Shown here: one piece after another, positions 38,100-46,116 of the stretch | How positions within the stretch are numbered: position 1 is the first letter of the stretch | Layout: each line of letters begins with the position of its first letter | Assembly (NCBI GenBank): GCA_963768975.1 | Contig: CAVYKB010000013.1 | Location: 248,001-312,000, forward strand | DNA: 64,000 nt | Direction: 5' to 3' | Origin: CADCTB01 sp963768975 | Lineage (GTDB): Bacteria > Actinomycetota > Acidimicrobiia > Acidimicrobiales > AC-14 | Program-made: the position numbers and the translations under genes | Notes under the pieces: generated by a model | Databases searched by the model: none | Told to the model about the DNA's origin: nothing | The model's input: the letters and a program-made list of their open reading frames with translations, nothing else

Positions 38100-39674
38100 T
38101 TAGGGGCAGTAACCCAGGGACTGCAGCTGGGCGTAGTTGGCCGGCGACGAGGCCCTGATGGCCGCGCACTGCGAGGCCGGCAGGGTGGTCCGCGTCGAGG
38201 GCGCCACTGTCGTGGTGGGCGCCGGCGGCGCGGTCGTGCTCGGGCCGGCCGTCACGACCGGCCCTGCAGGCTGCGGGCTGGTGGAGCCCACCTTGTGGTG
38301 GGTGTGGTCGTAGCCCTGGTGGGGCGTGGCCACGTACGGGAAGGCGTCGAGGAACGGGCGGTCGTTGGCGTTGACGCCGTCGCCCAGGGAGTTGTTGGGC
38401 ACCCGGTTGAACGGCGGGGTGAACGGTGTGGCGCCGGCGAGGGCCCGCAGCTCGATGTCGACCACGTCGTCGACCAGGCGGCGACCGTTCGGGAAGCCCT
38501 GGTTGTCGCCGGCCAGCACGCCCATGGCGTTCGGGGACGCGGTCACCGGGGTCGACGTGTTGAGCCGGATCATCTCCGACGGCTTGACGTTCGGCGGCTG
38601 GTTCAAGCCGGGGAGACCGGTCAGGAAGATGGCCACCAGGTCGGACCGGGGTGCGGCGGGGACGCCGACGCCGGGGTACAGGCCGGGGATGAGCCGGGCC
38701 GGCTCCGGGTCCTGGACGAAGCCGAGGAACTGGGCGTCGTCACGGGGCTCCGAGGCGTTGAAGCGGTCCTTCTGGCCCAGCGGGATGACGACCTCGTTCA
38801 CCAGCGGCATCCCGAGCCGGGACACGTTCACGAACGAGCCCGAGTTGCGGGGCGCGGAGCCGGGCCCGGTGGGCGACAGCACCCGCGTCTGCTGGCGCTT
38901 GGTCTGGGAGTACACCCCGATGATCGGGTTGCCGCCGGCGGTTAGCTCGCTGATCGGCACCTGGATGGCGATGGAGTGGACGTTGAAACCGCCCAGGCCG
39001 TCGACGCCGGCCGCGGCCGGCAGGGGGATGGCGTGGGCGCCGTTGAGGGGCCGCAGGCCGAGCAGGTCGAAGGCGGAGCCGAGGTCGACGTAGAACGGGT
39101 CGTCACGCTGGCCGGCGAAGGTCTTGGTCGCGCCCAGCGTGTGCACGCCCTGGGCGGCCACGGCCTCGTAGTTCGGCGTCGAGCGGGGACCGATGTTGTT
39201 CGGCGGCACCGCCAGGTGGCTGCCGATCTGGGTCCGCACGCCACCGCGGACGACGAACAGGTCGTAGAACTGCCGGTAGTTGAAGTCGGGGTCGTTGATG
39301 CTGGTGATCGGCCCGGTGTTGTAGAGGAAGGTGTTCGGGTTCTGGATCTCGGTGGAGAACCGCCACTCGTAGGTGATGTCGGGCTCGGCGTCGGCGTTGT
39401 TGTCGACGTGGATCTGGTAGAGCACGTCGTCGCCCAGGTTGAAGAAGTTCGGGCCGCCGGCCGGCTCCTCGAAGGGCAGCCAGTTGGCGATGAGGGTGAC
39501 ACTGTCGGGCCGGTCGGGACTGCGGAAGGCGTAGACGTCGGTGTTGTCGGCGACGGGGTCCTGGGTGATCAGTGGTGCTTCACGGTGGCTGGACGCGCCC
39601 GAGGGCACCAAGGACGCCGCCACGATGCCGACTCCTAGCAGGGCCGGTACCCGCAACTTCTTCATGATGGACAA
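38100..39674 (-). CDS. secreted DUF4331 protein
   Basis: This 524-residue protein has a signal peptide followed by the DUF4331 hallmark SSHREAPLITQDPVADNTDVY. Its domain continues with GDDVLYQIHVDNNADAEPDI and VHSIAIQVPISEL. The C-terminal part is a Pro/Thr-rich linker ending in a short segment with two cysteines. DUF4331 proteins are exported, and their role is not known to me. TTG at 39674 is the likely start, with AAGGAG about 7 nt before it; ATG at 39665 is the alternative. It is the first gene of the set with the TPR and NicO genes. Confidence 0.88.
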   Translation of the reverse strand: MSIMKKLRVPALLGVGIVAASLVPSGASSHREAPLITQDPVADNTDVYAFRSPDRPDSVTLIANWLPFEEPAGGPNFFNLGDDVLYQIHVDNNADAEPDITYEWRFSTEIQNPNTFLYNTGPITSINDPDFNYRQFYDLFVVRGGVRTQIGSHLAVPPNNIGPRSTPNYEAVAAQGVHTLGATKTFAGQRDDPFYVDLGSAFDLLGLRPLNGAHAIPLPAAAGVDGLGGFNVHSIAIQVPISELTAGGNPIIGVYSQTKRQQTRVLSPTGPGSAPRNSGSFVNVSRLGMPLVNEVVIPLGQKDRFNASEPRDDAQFLGFVQDPEPARLIPGLYPGVGVPAAPRSDLVAIFLTGLPGLNQPPNVKPSEMIRLNTSTPVTASPNAMGVLAGDNQGFPNGRRLVDDVVDIELRALAGATPFTPPFNRVPNNSLGDGVNANDRPFLDAFPYVATPHQGYDHTHHKVGSTSPQPAGPVVTAGPSTTAPPAPTTTVAPSTRTTLPASQCAAIRASSPANYAQLQSLGYCP

Positions 39675-39705
39675 ACGCTCACTCCTTCTTCTTGGATTGG
39701 GGAAC

Positions 39706-40614
39706 TCACGGGCCGTCGACGGCCACGCCCATGACCTGCCAGCCGTCGCCCATGGGGGCGACTGCAGCCAGGAAGCCGCCGGCGGGGCCGCGTACCGGCA
39801 CCAGCCGGGCCCACGTCCCGACCTCGGGGCCGAAGGCGGCCAGGAAAACCCGGGGGTCGGGGCTGCGGTCGAGCCCGGTCGGCGCGCCGGCGGTCCACGT
39901 CCCCTGGGTCTCGCACGGGGTGCGGGCCAGGCTCGCCGGGCCGTAGAGGTTGGGGCTCACCTGGAAGGCGGCAGCCGCCGCGGCTTCACAGGTGGCGAGG
40001 AGGTTGACCCAGCCCTGCACGGCGGCCGTGGCGGACGCGTCGCCGGGCAGGACCGGGCGGGACGCCAGCGGGTCGGCGGATACCCGCCAGGCGTCGTTCT
40101 CGAGCCGCACCAACCAGACGGAGGTGCTGCGGGCGGGCACGAGGCCCCGGATCGGGTCCAGGGAGGAGGTGTGGGTGGCGGAGAGGTCGACCTCGAAGGC
40201 GCCCGGCCGGTCCGGGCTGGGCCGTGACGTCCCCACGGTGAAGGTGAGCGGCGTGGCCCGGTCGGCCTGGGCCCGGAGCCACGACGCGACCGTTGGGTAG
40301 CGGCGCCGGCCGGCGTCGTCCAGGAGCGGGTAGGCGCCGGCCGGCCGGCCGTCGGCGATCGGTTGGAGGAAGGCGGCGACTGCGGTCCGGGGCGTGGCCG
40401 GCTCGGCGTCGAGGGTGGGGACCGTGTCTGGTTCGGGCCGCGGGCCGTCCGGCACCGTGGTGGCGAAGGAGAACTCGGCCACCGAGGGGGTCGGGGGCTG
40501 GTACGCCGGCGTGCTGTCCCTGTCGAAGTAGGCGGTCCCGCCGACGCCGATTGCCAGGCCGGCGGCCACGACGCCCGCCTGCCTCAAGATCGTTCCCGCG
40601 CTTCTGCCGCCCAT
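39706..40614 (-). CDS. membrane-anchored hypothetical protein
   Basis: This 302-residue protein has an N-terminal transmembrane helix (GVVAAGLAIGVGGTAYF) and a Pro-rich linker, then a predicted exported domain of about 200 residues. The domain contains TPRTAVAAFLQPIADGRPAG and YPLLDDAGRRRYPTVASWLR, and a C-terminal half with LVPVRGPAGGFLAAVAPMGD. It looks like two NTF2-like or small beta domains, but I cannot name the family. It lies 31 nt upstream of the DUF4331 gene on the same strand and may be the first gene of that transcript. Confidence 0.7.
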   Translation of the reverse strand: MGGRSAGTILRQAGVVAAGLAIGVGGTAYFDRDSTPAYQPPTPSVAEFSFATTVPDGPRPEPDTVPTLDAEPATPRTAVAAFLQPIADGRPAGAYPLLDDAGRRRYPTVASWLRAQADRATPLTFTVGTSRPSPDRPGAFEVDLSATHTSSLDPIRGLVPARSTSVWLVRLENDAWRVSADPLASRPVLPGDASATAAVQGWVNLLATCEAAAAAAFQVSPNLYGPASLARTPCETQGTWTAGAPTGLDRSPDPRVFLAAFGPEVGTWARLVPVRGPAGGFLAAVAPMGDGWQVMGVAVDGP

Positions 40615-40655
40615 GTGACGGTGATTCGGCGCCGGGGCGCTCGCTGGATGAGCCC

Positions 40656-40661
40656 TACGAT
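40656..40661 (+). promoter_or_regulatory. -10 box of leaderless gatC promoter
   Basis: TACGAT lies 6 nt before the gatC ATG at 40668. Confidence 0.5.
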
Positions 40662-40667
40662 GAGCCG

Positions 40668-40967
40668 ATGCCCGGTATTTCCCGTGATGACGTCGCCCAC
40701 GTGGCCCGGCTGGCACGCCTCGACGTCACCGAGGAGGAGCTCGACACCTTCGCCGGCCAGTTGGCTGCGGTGCTGGATCACGCGGCCGACGTGGCCTCGC
40801 TCGACACCGCCGGCGTGTCCCCGACGGCGCACCCGTTCCCTCTGGTGAACGTGCTGCGCGACGACGTGCCGGGCCCCAGCCTGGACCGCGACGAGGTGCT
40901 GGCCATGGCGCCGGCGGCCGAGGACGGGCGGTTCCGGGTGCCGCGCATCCTCGGGGAGGCGCCGTGA
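40668..40967 (+). CDS. gatC: Asp-tRNA(Asn)/Glu-tRNA(Gln) amidotransferase subunit C
   Basis: This 99-residue linker subunit wraps around GatA and GatB. The family pattern is complete: ISRDDVAHVARLARLDVTEE, FAGQLAAVLDHAADVASLDT and the C-terminal LRDDVPGPSLDRDEVLAMAP. GatCAB converts misacylated Glu-tRNA(Gln) and Asp-tRNA(Asn) to the correct amide forms. It is the first gene of gatCAB, separated from gatA by a 73-nt gap that is almost wholly one inverted repeat. Confidence 0.95.
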   Translation: MPGISRDDVAHVARLARLDVTEEELDTFAGQLAAVLDHAADVASLDTAGVSPTAHPFPLVNVLRDDVPGPSLDRDEVLAMAPAAEDGRFRVPRILGEAP

Positions 40968-40971
40968 CCCG

Positions 40972-41037
40972 CCCCCGCTCGTTCTGGTTGCACTTGACCG
41001 CGCATGTGGGGGTCAAGTGCAACCAGAACGAGGGGGT
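40972..41037 (+). repeat. large perfect inverted repeat between gatC and gatA
   Basis: A 22-nt arm (40978-40999) is perfectly complementary to 41011-41032, with an 11-nt loop (GCGCATGTGGG). Beyond a one-base bulge the stem continues for five more pairs (CCCCC 40972-40976 with GGGGG 41033-41037). The arm core is GGTTGCACTTGACC. It starts 5 nt after the gatC stop and ends 3 nt before the gatA start. It could attenuate, process or stabilise the operon mRNA, or be an extragenic palindrome. Confidence 0.85.
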
Positions 41038-41040
41038 GGC

Positions 41041-42462
41041 GTGACCTCAGCCGCCGACATCGCCGGCGCGGTCCGGGCCGGCGCCCGTTCCGCAGCCGAG
41101 GTGGTGGAGGAGCACCTGGCCGCCATCGCCGGACGCGAAAAGGAGCTGCACGCCTTCAACCTGGTGCTGGCCGAAGAGGCCCGGGCTGCGGCGGCCGAGG
41201 TCGACCGGCGGGTGGCGGCGGGGGAGGAGGTCGGGGCCCTGGCCGGCGTGCCGGTGGCGCTGAAGGACAACCTCTGCACCCGGGGCATCCCCACGACGTG
41301 CTCGTCGCGCATCCTGGAGGGCTGGCGCCCGCCGTACGACGCCACCGTTGTGTCCCGGCTCCGGGACGCCGGCGCCATCCTCGTGGGCAAGACGAACATG
41401 GACGAGTTCGCCATGGGGTCGTCGACGGAGAACTCGGCGTTCGGACCGACCCGCAACCCCCACGACGCCACACGGGTGCCCGGCGGGTCCAGCGGCGGCA
41501 GCGCGGCTGCGGTGGCGGCGGGCTTCGTCGCCGGCGCCCTCGGCTCGGACACGGGCGGGTCGATCCGCCAGCCGGCGGCCCTGTGCGGGGTGGTCGGCGT
41601 GAAGCCGACCTACGGCCTGGTGTCCCGGTACGGGCTGGTGGCCTTCGCCTCGTCGCTCGACCAGATCGGCCCCTTCGCCGGCTCGGTGGCCGACGCCGCG
41701 CTGCTGCTGGAGGCCATCGCCGGCCACGACACCCGGGACTCCACGTCGCTCCCCGGGCCGGCGCCGGCCCTGCGCGCCGTGCTCGGCCAGGGGGTCGAGG
41801 GGCTGCGGGTGGGCGTGCTCCGGGAGTTCGTCGATGCCGTCGAGCCCGACGTCGCCGCCCGGGTCACCGCGGCGGCCACCGCATTGGAGGCCGCCGGCGC
41901 CAAGGTCGACGAGGCCAGCGTGCCGGCCATCACCCTCGGGCTGTCGGCGTACTACCTGATCGCCACCGCCGAGGCGTCGAGCAACCTGGCCCGCTACGAC
42001 GGGGTCCGGTACGGGCTCCGGGTCGACGGGGAGGACATCACGGCCATGTACGGGGCCACCCGGGCCGCCGGCTTCGGCGCCGAGGTCAAGCGCCGCATCA
42101 TGCTCGGCACCTACGCCCTGTCCGCCGGCTACTACGACGCCTACTACGGGCAGGCCCAGAAGGCCCGCACCCTCATCATCCGGGACCTCGACGCGGTCTA
42201 CGAGTCCTACGACCTGCTGCTGGGGCCCACCACGCCCACCACCGCCTTCGAGCTGGGCGTCAAGGCCGACGACCCGCTGGCCATGTACCTGTCCGACGTG
42301 TGCACCATCCCGTCGAACCTGGCTGGCCACCCGGCGATGTCGATTCCGTACGGACGGGGTGCCGACGGCCTCCCGGTCGGTGTGCAGCTCCTGGCGCCGG
42401 CGCTGGGCGAGGCGACGATGTTCCGGGCTGCCGCAGTCCTGGAGGCGGGGGGAACACCGTGA
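41041..42462 (+). CDS. gatA: Asp-tRNA(Asn)/Glu-tRNA(Gln) amidotransferase subunit A
   Basis: This is the amidase subunit that releases ammonia from glutamine. It has 473 residues of the amidase-signature family, with the full Ser-Ser-Lys triad: Lys75 in VALKDNLCT, Ser150 in GGSSGGS and Ser174 in SDTGGSIRQPA. The GTG at 41041 (VTSAADIAGA) is chosen because the open frame upstream runs through the inverted repeat. The stop overlaps the gatB GTG by 4 nt. Confidence 0.96.
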   Translation: MTSAADIAGAVRAGARSAAEVVEEHLAAIAGREKELHAFNLVLAEEARAAAAEVDRRVAAGEEVGALAGVPVALKDNLCTRGIPTTCSSRILEGWRPPYDATVVSRLRDAGAILVGKTNMDEFAMGSSTENSAFGPTRNPHDATRVPGGSSGGSAAAVAAGFVAGALGSDTGGSIRQPAALCGVVGVKPTYGLVSRYGLVAFASSLDQIGPFAGSVADAALLLEAIAGHDTRDSTSLPGPAPALRAVLGQGVEGLRVGVLREFVDAVEPDVAARVTAAATALEAAGAKVDEASVPAITLGLSAYYLIATAEASSNLARYDGVRYGLRVDGEDITAMYGATRAAGFGAEVKRRIMLGTYALSAGYYDAYYGQAQKARTLIIRDLDAVYESYDLLLGPTTPTTAFELGVKADDPLAMYLSDVCTIPSNLAGHPAMSIPYGRGADGLPVGVQLLAPALGEATMFRAAAVLEAGGTP

Positions 42463-43871
42463 CCGGCTGGGAGATGGTCGTGGGGCTGGAAGTGCACTGC
42501 GAGCTGGCCACGGCCACCAAGCTGTTCTGCGCCTGCCGCAACGCCTTCGGCGACGAGCCAAACACCAACGTGTGCCCGGTGTGCCTGGGCCTGCCGGGGT
42601 CCCTGCCCGTACTCAACCGCCAGGCGGTGGACCTTGCCATGCGGGTGGGGCTGGCCTTGCACTGCTCGGTGGAGCCGTCGATCTTCCACCGGAAGAACTA
42701 CTTCTATCCGGACATGCCCAAGGACTACCAGGTCAGCCAGTACGACCAGCCGTTGAATGTGGGCGGCTTCCTGGAGCTGCCCGACGGGTCGCGGGTGGGG
42801 GTCACCCGGGCCCACATGGAGGAGGACACCGGCAAGACCACCCACGTCGGCGGCGGGGGAGGGCGCATCCACGGCGCCGACCACTCTCTCGTCGACTACA
42901 ACCGGGCCGGCGTCCCCTTGGTCGAGATCGTCAGCGAGCCCGACATCCGCTCATCGGAGCAGGCCAAGGCCTATGTGAACGAGCTGCGGGCCATCCTCGT
43001 CGCCATCGGCGCGTCCGACGCCCGCATGGAGGAGGGCTCCCTGCGCATCGACGCCAACGTCTCCATGCGGCGGGCCGGCGCCGCCGATCTGGGGACCCGG
43101 GCGGAGATCAAGAACCTCAACTCGGTGCGCTCGTTGGGCCGGGCCCTCGAGTACGAGGCCCGCCGGCAGGTGGGGCTGCTGGAGGCGGGCGAGAGTGTGG
43201 TCCAGGAGACCCGGCACTGGAACGAGGACGAGGGCCGCACGTCGTCGATGCGCTCCAAGGAGGAGGCCTACGACTACCGGTACTTTCCCGAGCCCGACCT
43301 GGTGCCGCTGGCTCCGTCGGAGGAGTGGCTGGCCGGCGTGGGCGCCGCCTTGCCGGTCCTGCCGGCCGACCGGCGGGTGGCGTTGGCCGACGCCGCCGGC
43401 GTGGCCGTGACCGAGCCGGCGGTGGGCACGGTGGTCTCCCAGGGCCTCGACGAGCTGGTGGTGGCTGCGGTGGGCGCCGGCGCGGACGGCCGGTTGGCCC
43501 TCAACCGGGCGGCCAACGAGCTGGCCCACAAGCCAGCGCCGGCGGCCGCCGCGTTCGCGAAAGTGCTGGTCATGGAGGGCGAAGGCCGGTTGACCGCCAC
43601 CCAGGCCAAGGTGGTGCTGGCCGAGCTGGTGGCGGCCGGCGGCGACCCGGAGGAGATCGCCAGGGCCAGGGGCTTCGAGGCGCTGGGGGGCGACGTGGTG
43701 GCCGGCGCGGTCGACGCCGCCATCGCCGCCCACCCCGGGGAGTGGGAGCGCTACGCCGGCGGAGAGGCCAAGCTGGCCGGGTTCTTCGTGGGCAAGGTAA
43801 TGGCCGCGACCGCGGGCAAGGCCGACGGCAGGGCGGTGACGGCCCTGCTCAGGGCTCGCGCCGGCAGCTAG
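42459..43871 (+). CDS. gatB: Asp-tRNA(Asn)/Glu-tRNA(Gln) amidotransferase subunit B
   Basis: This is the kinase and tRNA-binding subunit that activates the misacylated tRNA. It has 470 residues. Features are VVGLEVHCEL, the zinc cysteines in CACRNAFGDEPNTNVCPVC, HRKNYFYPDMPKDYQVSQYD, and a C-terminal YqeY-like helical tail domain ending GFFVGKVMAATAGKADG. The TAG stop overlaps the -10 box of the next gene. Confidence 0.96.
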   Translation: MTGWEMVVGLEVHCELATATKLFCACRNAFGDEPNTNVCPVCLGLPGSLPVLNRQAVDLAMRVGLALHCSVEPSIFHRKNYFYPDMPKDYQVSQYDQPLNVGGFLELPDGSRVGVTRAHMEEDTGKTTHVGGGGGRIHGADHSLVDYNRAGVPLVEIVSEPDIRSSEQAKAYVNELRAILVAIGASDARMEEGSLRIDANVSMRRAGAADLGTRAEIKNLNSVRSLGRALEYEARRQVGLLEAGESVVQETRHWNEDEGRTSSMRSKEEAYDYRYFPEPDLVPLAPSEEWLAGVGAALPVLPADRRVALADAAGVAVTEPAVGTVVSQGLDELVVAAVGAGADGRLALNRAANELAHKPAPAAAAFAKVLVMEGEGRLTATQAKVVLAELVAAGGDPEEIARARGFEALGGDVVAGAVDAAIAAHPGEWERYAGGEAKLAGFFVGKVMAATAGKADGRAVTALLRARAGS

Positions 43872-43874
43872 CTT
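43869..43874 (+). promoter_or_regulatory. -10 box of leaderless promoter for the 43881 gene
   Basis: TAGCTT lies 6 nt before the ATG. Its TAG is the gatB stop codon, so transcription would begin inside the gatB 3' end. Confidence 0.4.
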
Positions 43875-43880
43875 CCGGCC

Positions 43881-44246
43881 ATGTCAATCGTGAAAATCAA
43901 CGCCATCGAGGTGCCGGCGGAGCGGGCCGACGTGATGGCCCAGCGGTTCGCGGCGCGCGCCGGCGAGGTCGGCAAGTCGGCGGGATTCGAGGAATTCCAG
44001 CTGCTGCGGCCAACCGACGACCGCACCACCTGGCTCGTCTACACCCGCTGGCGGGACGAGGAGGCGTTCGAGGCGTGGCGGTCGTCCCAGGCTTTCGGCG
44101 GTGCACACAGCGCCTCCGGCGCCCAGGGGCACAGCGCCTCCGGCGCCCAGGGGCACAGCGGAGCGCCGCCCCAGGGTGGGCCGGTCGCCACGGGTAGTGA
44201 ACTGTGGTCGTTTCTCGTGGAGCAACGGGAGCAGGCGAAGGCATGA
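43881..44246 (+). CDS. antibiotic biosynthesis monooxygenase-like (heme-degrading type) protein
   Basis: This 121-residue protein has the ABM/dimeric alpha-beta barrel layout: KINAIEVPAERADVMAQRFA, then FEEFQLLRPTDDRTTWLVYT and W-R-D-E-E-A-F-E-A-W. The last part, SELWSFLVEQ, is typical of the MhuD/IsdG-like group that degrades heme, so that role is possible but not shown. A Gly/Ser/Ala/His tandem insertion (about residues 76-100) sits in the loop before the final strand. Two identical 24-nt units encode part of it, so it may be a recent expansion. Confidence 0.82.
   Translation: MSIVKINAIEVPAERADVMAQRFAARAGEVGKSAGFEEFQLLRPTDDRTTWLVYTRWRDEEAFEAWRSSQAFGGAHSASGAQGHSASGAQGHSGAPPQGGPVATGSELWSFLVEQREQAKA
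44106..44160 (+). repeat. 24-bp tandem repeat inside the monooxygenase-like gene
   Basis: Two perfect 24-nt copies start at 44106 and 44130, with a 7-nt partial third. Each encodes eight residues of a HSASGAQG unit, which keeps the frame. Confidence 0.9.
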
Positions 44247-44290
44247 AGAACCCGGCGAGGGGATAGTGGCTTGGCGCACCCACCGTCGGT

Positions 44291-44296
44291 TAGTGT
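44291..44296 (+). promoter_or_regulatory. -10 box before the upstream ORF of the first LARTG protein
   Basis: TAGTGT lies 7 nt before an ATG at 44304. The main gene GTG is 89 nt further on, so the transcript would begin with the upstream ORF. Confidence 0.4.
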
Positions 44297-44303
44297 TCGC
44301 GCC

Positions 44304-44396
44304 ATGTCCGTCCCTTTCGGGACCGCTCGCCCCCTGGGGCATGCGCTGGCGGGACTAGCAGTGTTTGCGCACCATGAGCCAAGGAGACGCCCGTGA
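44304..44396 (+). CDS. possible 30-codon upstream ORF overlapping the LARTG protein gene
   Basis: An ATG with leaderless spacing opens a frame of 30 codons ending TGA at 44394-44396. This overlaps the GTG start of the next gene (44393) as GTGA. The ending carries EPRRRP and the frame contains the AAGGAG (44381-44386) used by the next gene. It may couple translation of the surface protein to its own translation, or simply be a 5' leader. No homology is known to me. Confidence 0.35.
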   Translation: MSVPFGTARPLGHALAGLAVFAHHEPRRRP

Positions 44397-46093
44397 GGAC
44401 TCGGATGCAGAAGCTACGAGTCTGCCTGTTGGCAGCAGTAACCCTAGGGGCGGCGGTCCTCTTCTATGTAGCCGCGCCGGCGCAAGCCGACGTCGACGCG
44501 GTCGCCGGTAGCGCGGCGCCGCTGATCATCCAGGGGAACCCCGCGGTCGGCTCCGGTGTCGCCGGATCAGCCACCGAGCCGGTTGACGCCTACGGGCCGT
44601 TCAGCACCTCCCTGCTGGGCAGCGTGCCGCCCGCCGTCAGCACCTTGCTGTCGCTCGGTCTGCTCACCGCTAACACCCAGGGTGGCGGCGTAGCCACAAA
44701 TGCTGAGCCCGCCGGTCACCTCGGCTTCGCGACCAGCTCGGCCAGCGTGGCCGACGTGGTCCTGGGCGGCACCAACCTCGGGGTTGTGTCCGCCGCGTGC
44801 CGGGCCGACGGCAACGGCGCAGTGGGAAGCAGCGTGGTCGCCGGCATCCCCACCCTTCCGGCCGCCGTCCCCGGCGGGACCCCAGTCCCGCTGCCCAACC
44901 CCGTCCCGGGGCTGCCCAGCCTGCTGACGATCTTCGTGAACGACGTCACTGCGGTGAACACCGTCGGCACGGCGACCGTCACCGTGAACGCAGTGCGGGT
45001 GAACCTGCTCGGGATCGACATCATCCTGTCCCAGGCGGTCTGCTCGGCCACCGGCCCTGACGTGAACGTCACCAGCACCTCGTCGACGTCCTCGACCCTG
45101 ACCCCAACCACGGTGACTCCCACCACGGTGACACCGACCACGGTGACTCCCACCACCGTGACCCCGACCACGGTGACTCCCACCACGGTGACACCGACCA
45201 CGGTTGTGGGCGGCGCCGGGTCGTTCAACGCCTGCAACGCCGGCAGCGGCGGCAACGGCGGGGCCGGCATCGGCCAGGGTGGCACTGCGGCGAGCACCGG
45301 CGGCACGGCCACCGGTGGGGCCGGCGCCGGCATCGGCGGCGCCGCCGGCAACGGCGGCAATGCCTGCAACGGGGTGGCCGGCGCGGGTGGGGCCTTCTTC
45401 CCCGGCGGCGGCAACTCGTTCGGCGGCGGGACCGTGAACATCAACATCTGCAACGCCGGCAACGGCGGCAACGGCGGTCCCGGCATCGGCAGCGGCGGCA
45501 ACGCCGTCAGCGGCGGCTCCGGCAGCGCCACGGGCGGCGCCGGGGCCGGCATCGGCGGCGCGGCCGGCGACGGAGGCGACGCCTGCAACCTCACGATCGC
45601 CGCAGCCACGACCGTTCCCGGTGGGGGCGGCGGTGGCGGTGGCGGCGGCGGCGCTGGTGGCGGCGGCGGTGCTGGTGGCGGCGGCGGTGCTGGTGGCGGC
45701 GGCGGCGGCGCTGGTGGTGCCGGCGGCGCTGGTGGTGCCGGCGGTGCCGGTGTGGCCGGCGTGGGCCTCCTGGCCCGCACCGGGGCCACCATGGGCCCGG
45801 TCATGCTGATGGCCATGGTCCTCACCGTCCTCGGCATGCTGATGTTCTTCGGCTCCCAGGGCCTGCCCGACCAGGCCGCCCGGCGCTTCGTCAGCCACCC
45901 GATGTTCCGCCCGGTCATGGCCGGCGGCGCCCGGGTGCTGCCCAGGGGCGCCTCGTCTCGGCTCGACGGCGCCGCCCTCGACGCTCTGGTGCACATGGAC
46001 GGCATGGGGGGCTCGGCGTCGGTCGACGGCCCGCCGGACAGCCCCAGCGGCCGCAGCCGGTCACGGGGGATGTTCAACAAGCGCCCCTGGTAG
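44393..46093 (+). CDS. secreted Gly/Thr-rich repeat protein with LARTG sorting-type motif
   Basis: This 566-residue protein starts with a signal peptide (CLLAAVTLGAAVLFYVAAPAQA). A domain of about 200 residues follows, then a TTVTP repeat of six to seven units. Next come two Gly/Asn-rich repeats of about 55 residues, each containing NACNAGxGGNGG-like and ATGGAGAGIGGAAG segments. A near-pure Gly/Ala run precedes LARTG and a hydrophobic segment (MGPVMLMAMVLTVLGMLMFF). LAxTG motifs are used by class E sortases. After the membrane segment comes an unusually long tail of about 85 residues, unlike a standard sorting signal, so it may just be membrane-anchored. The GTG start has AAGGAG 6 nt before it. 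Confidence 0.8.
   Translation: MRTRMQKLRVCLLAAVTLGAAVLFYVAAPAQADVDAVAGSAAPLIIQGNPAVGSGVAGSATEPVDAYGPFSTSLLGSVPPAVSTLLSLGLLTANTQGGGVATNAEPAGHLGFATSSASVADVVLGGTNLGVVSAACRADGNGAVGSSVVAGIPTLPAAVPGGTPVPLPNPVPGLPSLLTIFVNDVTAVNTVGTATVTVNAVRVNLLGIDIILSQAVCSATGPDVNVTSTSSTSSTLTPTTVTPTTVTPTTVTPTTVTPTTVTPTTVTPTTVVGGAGSFNACNAGSGGNGGAGIGQGGTAASTGGTATGGAGAGIGGAAGNGGNACNGVAGAGGAFFPGGGNSFGGGTVNINICNAGNGGNGGPGIGSGGNAVSGGSGSATGGAGAGIGGAAGDGGDACNLTIAAATTVPGGGGGGGGGGGAGGGGGAGGGGGAGGGGGGAGGAGGAGGAGGAGVAGVGLLARTGATMGPVMLMAMVLTVLGMLMFFGSQGLPDQAARRFVSHPMFRPVMAGGARVLPRGASSRLDGAALDALVHMDGMGGSASVDGPPDSPSGRSRSRGMFNKRPW
45107..45196 (+). repeat. 15-bp tandem repeat encoding TTVTP units
   Basis: Six 15-nt units of the form ACCACGGTGACxCCx follow in register from 45107 to 45196, with a partial seventh. 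They alternate TCCC and ACCG endings, which suggests a 30-nt duplication. Confidence 0.9.
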
Positions 46094-46116
46094 GGCACTG
46101 CACAGCACCCAATCCC

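Noticed and set aside
44567..45994. A long minus-strand frame opposite the Gly-rich protein
   Set aside because: It mirrors the GGC/GCC-rich repeats and has Ala/Gly-only composition with no start signal.
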